A stretch of 64,000 nt of DNA, taken from assembly GCA_022316685.1 (NCBI GenBank), contig JAKJHU010000023.1, forward strand, positions 2,653,192 through 2,717,191, in the 5' to 3' direction. The position numbers and the translations under genes are program-made. The notes beneath the pieces are model-generated. The model ran no database searches and was not told where the DNA came from. It saw nothing but the letters and a program-made list of their open reading frames with translations. Below, one piece after another: positions 40,395 through 49,333 of this stretch. The DNA comes from Progne subis subis (taxonomy: Eukaryota > Chordata > Aves > Passeriformes > Hirundinidae). Position 1 is the first letter of the stretch, and the number at the start of each line of letters is the position of its first letter.

Positions 40395-40433
<39 letters not shown>
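40395..40433 (+). repeat. Poly(A) tract, 39 A
   Basis: Uninterrupted run of 39 A, the longest homopolymer in the window. No retroelement body is recognisable upstream. Length is likely to be polymorphic or uncertain. Confidence 0.9.
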
Positions 40434-40435
<2 letters not shown>

Positions 40436-41791
40436 AACCCAATTCCAACAACCAGTTCTTAAAAGAGCTACGACATTTAAAGGAGAGAACTTCCAAGGGA
40501 CCAGAATCTGCTTGCAATTCAGCAGAAATGTGTCACTGGTTTGTTCCATCATTTATCTAAATCATAGAATCTTCAGATGCAAATGTTCTCTTTCAAAAAA
40601 AATATACATTTCTTTCTGTTCAAATGGTAACAACCAGCTTACAAGGAGAGACTGCCATAAAGCCTAGTGCAAACTGGTCTTCTGTGCCAAAACCAAAAGA
40701 AACAGATCAAGTGCACCTTGCACTGCATCTATCACTCAGGTGCTCCAAATGCATTTGACTTGCTGTGCTGTAGCCCTCAATTCAACATCTCCAGAACTGT
40801 AACACTTACAAAACTATCCCTCTGTCTAGCAGACAGGAGAATAAGCTCTGATACTGAAAGTTGTACCATGTGCATGGATTTCTGTGCCTCCAAAGGCTGC
40901 TGGAGTGTGCCAGGGCACTGAAAAAATGTCTCAAACTTGCTGAACCCTCACACAGAGTTTATGCTTTAGGCAGAATCAGAAATTTAGAGGAGTTTGGGTG
41001 TAATTAAATGAAATCAAGTGGGATGATTAATTTGAAATCCAATTGCTAAACTGCTACAATGTGCTTTACAGAGCTGCAAATAAAGGAAAACTAGGGTCCT
41101 TTAATTTCTTTAAATTATTGCATAATGAATTTTTCCTACCTTGTATGAAAGATAAATGTTTTGTCAGCTGTGCTGCATTGATTACCATGTTTTAGTATGA
41201 ATCACCTCTAGTGCAAGAAAGAGAACTAATTCCTTCTTTCTAGGACTTTGTTTTACTTCCAGACTACCAATCCCTCTGGTGTATTGCCAAAATAATGGCA
41301 GATTTCGACATGTGCCATGCCCTTTATATATCATGTCTCTATATTGCGTGTGTGTTATGAAGGATATTGGCACTGATTAATTGTTTCTGCTAAGGTGTCT
41401 CAAACCATATTGAATTCCTGTAGGACTAGCTGTGCTGTGTGGAAGCTGACAGAACTTTGAGTGCATGGGATTTCACAGAGGCAGCTCAGCTGCCCTTAGC
41501 AGGGCTCTGGGTAAAATAAAACCCGTGGAGCCACAGGTGATTTTTTTCTGCCTAGCAAAAGTATTAGGGCAGTGAGGGTCTGTGCTTCCATGGAGAATGG
41601 GAGCAGTCATTCCAAGAGGGAACAACTGAATTGAGAAAGTGAGAAATACACCCATCACCTAGCTTTTTGGCAGCATTGTGTGTGCTCACTTACCACATTA
41701 ATGTACTTCCCTAAAATCATGTGTGCTGGATTCAAGAGCTCAGGACAAAAGTGAAACAGCCAGAGCAACTTTCCTCACCCTGTTTTGCCCA

Positions 41792-41837
41792 ATTGTTTTC
41801 CACAAGACAAAAAGATTGTTTTCCACAAGACAAAAAG
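41792..41837 (+). repeat. Perfect 23-bp tandem duplication
   Basis: Two identical adjacent copies of a 23-bp unit beginning ATTGTTTTCC and ending ACAAAAAG. Identity implies a recent duplication. Confidence 0.9.
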
Positions 41838-44212
41838 CATTTCATCTCTTTATCACCCTAGTTCTGTGTCTTAGTTGCACACTTATTCTATATAATAAAA
41901 TAATATAAATACACATTTTTAAATGTGTAGAAACCTCAAATATCTGTTCAGCAAATTTTCTACAAACTAATATTATGGTGCCTTTTGTCATCTAGCTGTA
42001 TAGTTCATCTTAATAAAGGAGGACTTCACTCAGCACCTAATGCAGTTGCAATTCTTTCCAGGAAGTTCAACCCACTCTAAGCAGTAACTTGTGATCAAAA
42101 AGATGCTTTTCATTTTGTTCTCTCCTCTTTTTAAGAGCACATAGCAAATCTTTTTCCAACACAGTCTTAGTAATAACAACTACAGCAAAAATGTAGCATA
42201 CACTACAACTGTAACTCAGTAGGATTATACCAGGATTGATATTTTTTTATCCTCTGTAGTCTTTTCATGTGTTTGGGAAATACGAAAGTGATATAAATAA
42301 TACATGTTTAGCATATATGCTATGCTTCTTAGTATGGCATGTAATGGCAGCATATTTTTGCAAATATTTTAACAATTTTGAGATAAAATAGCTCTTCCTG
42401 ATTTACTGTTGTCAAGAAAAATAATCTAATTCATAATCTGGCTTTAAAACCTGGATTTCTTTATTACAGAAAACAAATAAAATGTGTATAGATCTTTTTC
42501 TTATATGCTCTTTGCTTCTCTTGGGATGTGTAAGTGTCACAAAGAAAGGTTCTGAAATGCACCAACGTAAAAGGAGCAAATGTTGTTGTTGTCTTGCTTA
42601 ACTTGTTGGTGTAGGCTTCCTGCTTAGCTGCAATAAACTGTTTTTGGGAGCAGCAGCAGAAGTGCCATATACACAAGTAATTTGGAATAAAGAAAACTCG
42701 GTCTTGAATATTAAGCTTTTGATAAGAATACTTCACTTTTCATGTTCGTTGCCCACTTAACTGCCCAGATATGTCGTGATACTATGTAGTGTTCTGAAAT
42801 AAAAAAAAGGATGTGGTTTGCTTTTATATTCAGAATTATGTATGTGTCTGGACAAAGACATAAAATATGTAGTGGAAAGGGATTTTTCCTTAAATTTTGT
42901 CTTATACAATGCTCTGAGTATATGAGTAGCAAAATACCAAGAGGGCATAGATTTGACAGCTTCCTACTGTGAATAGTTATTCAACGTGTTTCATGGCACA
43001 TGTTCTTGCCAGGGCAAAGAAACAACTTTGTAATTTCAGTGTTTCCATCACAACCCTGAAAGCTAAGAACTTTGTGCAAGAGGTAGTGCATGTAATTCTT
43101 TTGTCCAATAATAGATTTATTGTTTATTAAATGTAGGAGGACCTTAGTACTAGACAGATATTAACAGTTAAATTTTTACTGTGAACTTTATCCTTCTTGC
43201 ACATTGTCTCAGCTGTTTACATCAGTATTGTTATACTTAACCTAGCTTAAATAGCATCTCCAAATACATGGAAGGAAAGAAATTTGATAATAGAGTATTC
43301 TTCATTCAAGTAAACAAAAATGAAGTATCACAGCTGGAAGTTGATGCTAGCAACATTCAGACTTGAAATAAAATTCAAATTTTCAAGTAAGGACATTCAT
43401 ACCTGGAATATTGTACATTTTAATGTACCTTAATAATGCCATTTTTTAAAATATAAATTGCCTGAACAACAATAAGTAAATACAGTGTTTATAGTACAGT
43501 TGTATTCTGCAGAGTTACCTCTAAAGTACATCAAACTCATTCCAAAGTACTTTCCTTCTTGAATGACAATAGACAAGTAAAATAGTTGGAGAAGGATTCT
43601 TACTCTGTACCAATGTTGCTAGCTCACCTTAAAACTTCCCCAAATATGATGCTAGTCATTGCTGGGAAAGTTATCCGGTTAAGGACATTTGGAACAGAAG
43701 TAGGTGAACAAGGACAATCTACTCATGATTCAGTGCAGCTAACATTGCACTTAAAATATCAAATAAAACCAATTCAATTAAGAACACACCAAGTAGACAG
43801 ATTGTGTGCTCCCCTCTTTCAAAGTCATTCTTCTGAAGAAAATTGCAACAAATTTCCATTGGGGACTATCTGTGATGCTCAGTTAGTGCTGGGTCTTTTT
43901 CTCAAATGCAATAAATCATTTCTTTTCCCTACTTTATCTCTAGCACTCCCATTTCAAGCAGCAAGAAACCACCACCAGAAATCTTAGTGCTCCAGCAAAC
44001 CAGGGGAAAATGTGGAGCTTTATTCTCTATTCATTATTTCTTTGTGTCTTTGTGCGCTTCTTTGTTTGAAAGTAAAAGTACTTTTGTGCAGATGTGGCTG
44101 CATATAAAGTACATGTACGCTCATTCATGTACGTGTTGAAATTATTATTATTTTTTTTTAATCCCATTTTATGACCTTGATTCAACCACTGCTCTCTGCA
44201 AATTAATCTGAC

Positions 44213-44687
44213 CTTGTGGAGCTGCAGCATGCAAACGTCTTGGGGAAGGGCAGCCAGCGTACAAAGGCTGCATTGAGCGTGTGGGCAGGCAGGAATGCTG
44301 GTACCAGGCAGCTCTCTAAAGAATGTTCTTTTGGCAGAAACAGCCGTGCTAAAAATGAGGGGGAAAAAATGAATTCAAAATTTAGAGCTGGCCTGCAGTT
44401 ACGAGGCGATAAGAAAAGTTGGCTGTTCAACATGAGCTGCCAGTTGCATATTCTAGGTCCTTGCTATTCTCAGGCCCTCCTACAGCCATGGCCCCAACCA
44501 GTGTTTTGATACAGCACAAAGTGGCTGTTTATTGCTATTGACTGCTGAGGCCTGTGCTCCAAAATGCGTTCTGTCAACAGAATGTAAGTGAACTTGGCAT
44601 TTTAAAGCCCGGCTGCTGCAGACGCCTAGTTTTCTTGGAATTGCCATGCAGCAGAACCGGTGTTGCAGTCCCCAGCTCAAACTGAAA
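44213..44687 (+). promoter_or_regulatory. DMD: Candidate Dp116 (S) promoter and 5' UTR
   Basis: The block just upstream of the Dp116 start codon is richer in GC and CpG (around ten CpGs) than the flanking intron, where CpG is rare. Human Dp116 is known to start from a promoter in intron 55, a short distance before exon 56. Possible elements are two ACAAAG SOX-type sites (44261-44266, 44516-44521), an octamer-like ATGCAAAC near 44229-44236, and a TATA-like TTTTAAAG at 44600-44607. The last would put a start site near 44630. A GTAAGT at 44584-44589 could act as a donor for a non-coding leader. Only the location is well supported; the individual motifs may be chance. Confidence 0.6.
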
Positions 44688-44717
44688 ATGTTGCACAGGA
44701 AGACGTATCATGTGAAG
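44688..44717 (+). CDS. DMD: Dp116 alternative first coding exon (exon S)
   Basis: The 30-nt open segment ATG...AAG encodes MLHRKTYHVK. From memory this is the unique N-terminus of human Dp116, the peripheral-nerve (Schwann cell) dystrophin. The ATG has A at -3. The last codon, AAG, is followed at once by GTCAGA, a usable but imperfect donor with C at +3. It ends on a codon boundary, and exon 56 also begins on one (GAA CTA CAG), so splicing gives ...HVK-ELQAEI in frame. The intervening intron is only 348 bp. Dp116 lacks the actin-binding domain and most of the rod but keeps the last repeats, the cysteine-rich dystroglycan-binding region and the C-terminus. The 5' end of this exon (transcription start) cannot be seen. 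Confidence 0.92.
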
Positions 44718-45065
44718 GTCAGATTTACCTGAGATCCTGAGGATTTTGTTTTTCTTTACTTTTCCCACACCAGCACAGTAAATGTATCTTGTCCTTGCTT
44801 TGTCGCCTGTCAAAGGCTACATCTTTAGCTTTCTAAACTTTGTTCAGTGTGCTCCGTATGGAAAAAAACCATCATATTCAATGAAAGTGGCCTTCGTGTG
44901 AAAGGGAAACATGGCTTGGTACGTGGGACATGATGTTGCTGTAAAAGGAGTAAGCAAAATCTGTGCTCTGTATTGCGCTGAGGATTTTTCCACTCTTTTG
45001 AAAAATCATAGTTTCTGTGATTTTTTTAAAGAAATCAGATACATTGTTTTCCATTGATTCCATAG
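44718..45065 (+). other. DMD: Dp116 intron 1 (shared 3' end of intron 55)
   Basis: 348 bp between the Dp116 donor GTCAGA and the exon 56 acceptor. The acceptor tract is TTGTTTTCCATTGATTCCATAG. No other feature is visible. Confidence 0.85.
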
Positions 45066-45238
45066 GAACTACAGGCAGAAATCGATGCTCACACTGATGT
45101 CTTTCACAACCTGGATGAAAATGGGCAGAAAATCCTGAGGTCCCTGGAAGGCTCTGAGGATGCAACCCTGCTGCAGAGACGTCTGGATAACATGAACCTC
45201 AGATGGAATGAACTTAGGAAGAAATCTCTAAACATTCG
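45066..45238 (+). CDS. DMD: Dystrophin exon 56 (spectrin-like repeat segment)
   Basis: 173 nt, the same length as human exon 56. It starts on a codon boundary and has 57 whole codons, then two bases (CG) of an Arg codon finished by exon 57. The product starts [20 protein letters not shown], continues [20 protein letters not shown] and ends RKKSLNI. It is nearly identical to the human exon. Heptad-like spacing of Leu and Ile fits helices of a spectrin repeat. The acceptor is CCATAG. The donor TCG|GTAGGA at 45239 is weaker than average. It is joined to exon 55 in the long isoforms and to the Dp116 first exon in Dp116 transcripts. Confidence 0.97.
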
Positions 45239-46162
45239 GTAGGACCTGAACCTAAGCAAAAGTTTACCATTGGTGTATTACATGGAATGCTACAAATTGC
45301 AAGTAAAAAGGTTTAATTTTGTTTCTGTTAGCGCTGCTTTTGTCTATTTTGAAATTATTTGTGCTGCTTAGGATGTTGGCTGAATTTTGTAAGAATGATT
45401 AGGTCTTTTGGTGTGAAAATGATAGTAGAGGATTAGGATTTGAGGCATATGATGAAATTTTGTAATTACAGAGAGAAAGATTGACATATTTAAACAGTAA
45501 CTGTACCCCCTCTAAATGTGGATTTTTCTTCTAGAACTGGGTATGACTTATCAGTAAGTAATGAAAGAAGGTGATTAAATAACCAATATTTATGATAAGC
45601 TTTATTTTAAAGACTGCTATTTCCAGTGCAAACTGAAAATATCCTCACAAATGAGAAGACAAATGATTTAAGGTTTTAACTGTTGTCAGGAGAGTAGACA
45701 GAATTGCTAAATAAAATCTAGGGTAAGAAAAATCCATAGGTAGTATCATGAGAGGAAACACTTTTGTTTGCAAGGAGAAATATAATAAATGGTTACATTA
45801 CAAATTATCAAGTGGTCATTCAGGCTTCAATGGACTAAAGGTTTCATTTTGAAAGAAATTTTCCCAGGAGATTTTCCCCAAAAATAGGGCTTCTGCAATA
45901 GGCAGCCCAGCTCAGTTGCAGTCTTGGGCATTTTTTAATTTTCTCACCTGCTGTGTGTTGGTGGTAGTTCAAAGGGCAGCAAAAGACAGAAGTGTTTTCC
46001 AAAGTAATGTATGAAATATTAGCTTTTTTCAGCTCAGGTCCTGAGGGAGGTCAGGCTGTGTAATGACAAAAACCATCTCCTTATCATCAATCATTTAAAA
46101 TAAATGAAGGCTGTGAGTTGAAAAGATATGAGTAACTGAAGAAAAAAGAGACATTTTCCTCC

Positions 46163-46167
46163 TTTTT

Positions 46168-46199
<32 letters not shown>

Positions 46200-46233
46200 T
46201 TTCTTTTTCTTTTTCTTTTTTTCTTTTTTTTCC
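46163..46233 (+). repeat. Polypyrimidine tract, poly(T) then (CTTTTT)n
   Basis: Sixteen T followed by about seven CTTTTT units, all pyrimidine for about 70 bases, starting 925 bp after exon 56. Such homopurine/homopyrimidine tracts can adopt triplex structures and are unstable in length. Confidence 0.9.
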
Positions 46234-46286
46234 TGAGGAGCAAAAGAAGAGTAATAAAACCCATCAAAGTGTGAGGGGTTTTGTTC

Positions 46287-46308
46287 GTTTGTTTGTTTGT
46301 TTGTTTGT
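46287..46308 (+). repeat. (GTTT)n microsatellite
   Basis: Five or more GTTT units. Similar short runs occur at about 34026-34042 and 35063-35083. Confidence 0.85.
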
Positions 46309-47460
46309 GTACATTTTACCCATGAACTTGCTCAAACACAGTGATTTTTGAGATTAAAAAGCCAGTTGTCCAAATATCAGTAATTAAACGTATGGGACTT
46401 TCTATCTTTCATTTTTTTCAGTTTAATGTATTGCTGTCATTAATTGAGTCAGAAGCAGTAAACCCCAGTTACATCAGAGTGACTTCCTGCATTGCACAAA
46501 CAAACTTCCCCTCTAAAATATGTGCTTCCAATAAAAGGCTTAAGGTTTTTAACAACTGACTGATTAGGATAAGAAACAATTCTCAGATTCTCAAGCATTC
46601 AGTTTACGTGTTGCTGGCCACCAGAATAATTGAAAAGGCTCTTCCCAGTTTGCTTGTTTGAAGCTTTTTCTATCCATAGCACAGAATGGAATAGATTTCA
46701 TCATAACTAGCAATGCTTACACAAAAGAAGGATTAGAGAAGACATATGAAATGTTCTCCAGACATCAGTCCCAGAAGTTTCTTTATTTAGTGTAATTTTT
46801 AGTCTGCTGAAAGAGAAGACCCATGCCATGGATCAGCTTGTGTGGGCATTCTTTTCTAAATGCTTTAGATAAAAAATATTGTAGATATTAAAGAGAAGCC
46901 AAGGTCATTTCCATTCCTCCTTTTCTTTCCTCCTGATATATCAGCACAGTTTACCCTAATAAATTCTTGCTTTCTTATAAATATTTTTTAAACTGTTTTG
47001 CTATTATCTCTTTTATCTGTACATCTTGAACACAGTCATAAATATATGAGTGTATGCATATAATGCACACTAGTGCATGCTTAAGCATGTATTCTGGAAG
47101 GTGAAGGAAGAGCAGAACAAAACAGGCTCTGGAAAAAAATAATCACGTAACAGGGGAAGGTCAGAGCACAGCAGCAGTAACAAAACCCGTTCGGGTCACT
47201 CGTTTTGCATTTTTTCCCTGTAAAGCCAGATCTGGGGAAGTAGGGAAAAAGTGTTTGCCTCCATTTGCTGCCCTTCTCCAGAAGAGGTGGAAGCTTGCCT
47301 ACGCCAAGATAAACAGGAAGCAAGAGAATTTGCCTGAATCAGAAACTTTGCTCCTTGACTGTCTCTTGTCCTAAAATCCTGTGGTCCTTGCTCTGGTTGT
47401 TGCCTCCCTCAGCTCTCCATAAATATCCCTGCTTCTCTCCCCTTGCCACTTTTAGAGGTA

Positions 47461-47640
47461 CCATAGAATGAAAGAATGATTTAGGTTGGCAGGGGCTGTA
47501 AATATCATCCAATGCCAACCCACTGTCATGGGCAAGGACACGTTCAGGTTGCTCAAAGTTACATCCAGCCTGGTCTCAAACATCCACAACTTTTCTGGAC
47601 AATCTGTTCTAGTACCTCACCACCCTAACTGTAAACTCCC
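47461..47640 (-). mobile_element. CR1 LINE 3' fragment, antisense
   Basis: It begins CCATAGAATGAAAGAATG and TTTAGGTTGGCAGGGGCTG, the reverse complement of a CR1 3' end. It continues with GGTTGCTCAAAGTTACATCC and ACCTCACCACCCTAACTGTA. About 180 bp are recognisable; the following 100 bp may be a more diverged continuation. Confidence 0.85.
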
Positions 47641-48689
47641 TCTGATGTGGAGCGGTTTTGCCCCAGCTCCCAGATGCCCTGTGAGAGAAGAGATCAAAAG
47701 GCCAGGTCTAGGTGTGTCCTTCACATGTAGCATTTCAGTTTGAAAAAAGAGATCTTCCATTACCTCACATACTTTGAGAGCAGCTGAATTTTCTGTCAGT
47801 GTGTGGCTGATCTGTCACTTTTCTTTCTCTTTCCTTGCTACTTTATTACCTGATGTAAGAGGTTGGAAAGAAGACAGGATTCATAGAGCATTTCAGAGAA
47901 ATGCAACTGTCCCTACCTTCATCAATTCCTCCTTTCCATATCCAAGCTAAGTAATAAGGTTTGCAAAAATGCTGAGTCCATATTTTTCACATTTCTTTAT
48001 AGGATGTTATATATAAGGTATGGGAGTAGAAGTCTTAGTGTCAGAAAAGAATGATTTTATATGCAATCGCTGTAGAAGAAGATTAATGCTATATGAACAA
48101 AGCTAGAACTTAAACAGAAATGTATGAAATAAAAGAAAATTTGTCTTTATTTTCCTGCACATTTTTTCACTTTACTGTTATGTAATACTCCTTTGATTTG
48201 AGTTACTGAGAGGATTTCTTACATTTCTTGGAGGTGAATTAGGATTTTTTTTCCCAAACCAGAAATTAAAAAATAGTGTATTCATAAGTCCAGAAAGACA
48301 AAATTTTAGTGGGGTTTATCTACAGTACAGAGAAAATTGAAGACTTTATCAGTCCAGCCACAGAAAACAGTTGCTGAAATTTAGAAGCTCAATACTTGAT
48401 GCCCAAAACACATTTAAGCATATACAGAGGAAATCTTTAGAAAATGTCATCATGATGCAGACCTTTTTTGTGTAAAATGATATTTTGTCTTTTAATTTTC
48501 CCAGTGTTTCAAATAGTTTCATTCACACCATTGTTAAAATAGCACTGACATTTGGCTTGATAGTGTATGAGGATTCGTAATTGGCTTTAACAATTTCCTT
48601 GTGACATTTTTTTAAAGAATGGCATTGGTTCTCTTATTTTAAAAAGTTAAGAGAATGAATCTTGTATAAGTTTATAAGTTTATGTACAT

Positions 48690-48728
48690 GTATATATGTA
48701 TATAATGTATATATGTATATAATGTATA
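48690..48728 (+). repeat. AT-rich tandem repeat, 17-bp unit
   Basis: GTATATATGTATATAAT occurs twice in perfect tandem, followed by a partial third copy. Confidence 0.85.
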
Positions 48729-49176
48729 AGTTTAATGGTTTGTGGAGTGGTTTAGAGAAATGCTTGCTCTTCACTGAGCTGGAAAACTACTCTCTACTAT
48801 ATTTCAGGTAAATAATGTCCTAGTAACCCTAAGCGGTGACTACATTTCTCATGCTAGTTCTGCATAATAATTGTGCACTTCCAGTGAGACTGACAATTCA
48901 GCACAGCCATTATTCACTGCTGAAGAGGAAAACTAAAAGGCAAGAAAAAAAATCCCCAACCAATCAAAAACAAAAATCAGGAGATATGATAAAAGCCAGA
49001 ACTTTGGAACCAAATTTAAACCTGTGTTGCCTGAATCTAATTTAAAGTTACTGAAGCTATTCAAAAATCATTAACTTAATGAAACACTGGGATCTTTCTC
49101 AGTAAATAAGCTTGTACATTTTGGGTTTTACTTCCACAGTGCCTGAATCTGTCTTATATTTAACACATGCTTTCAG

Positions 49177-49333
49177 ATCCCATTTGGAAGCCAGTACTGA
49201 CCAGTGGAAGCGATTACATCTCTCTCTTCAGGAGCTTTTGGCATGGCTGCAGTTGAAGGAGGATGAATTAAAACAGCAAGCACCCATTGGTGGAGATCTT
49301 CCCACTGTGCAGAAACAGAATGATATTCATCGG
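49177..49333 (+). CDS. DMD: Dystrophin exon 57 (spectrin-like repeat segment)
   Basis: 157 nt, equal to human exon 57. The first base, A, completes the Arg codon begun in exon 56, and 52 codons follow, ending on a codon boundary at CGG. The product starts SHLEASTDQWKRLHLSLQEL, with LAWLQLKEDELKQQAP next and NDIHR at the end. This is almost the same as human. The WLQLKEDEL stretch is a helix A with the conserved spectrin Trp. The acceptor AG is at 49175-49176 and the donor CGG|GTATGT at 49334. The open frame continuing 66 nt into the intron is read-through without significance. Confidence 0.97.

Larger units (their letters stand above)
1660..45065 (+). other. DMD: DMD intron 55 (about 43.4 kb)
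   Basis: A long AT-rich intron between GTAAGC at 1660 and CCATAG at 45060-45065. It holds CR1 fragments near 2175, 4395-5699, 26786 and 33535, a solo LTR at 36572-37266, a possible LTR scrap at 33464, and several poly(A)/poly(T) tracts. The alternative Dp116 first exon lies at its 3' end (44688-44717). Apart from the separately listed items I see no genes in 5700-26785, 26862-33463, 33755-36046 or 37273-44212. Open frames there show no family resemblance and no splice context. Confidence 0.95.
45239..49176 (+). other. DMD: DMD intron 56
   Basis: 3,938 bp. It contains a long pyrimidine tract (46163-46233), a (GTTT)n run at 46287-46308, an antisense CR1 fragment (47461-47640) and a 17-bp AT-rich tandem repeat (48690-48728). 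No gene is recognised. The 3' end shows a plausible branch sequence, TTTAAC, and the acceptor TTTCAG. Confidence 0.95.

Noticed and set aside
43586..43987. 133-codon open frame on + shortly before the Dp116 promoter
   Set aside because: No domain, no splice sites in a sensible phase, and AT-rich intron composition.
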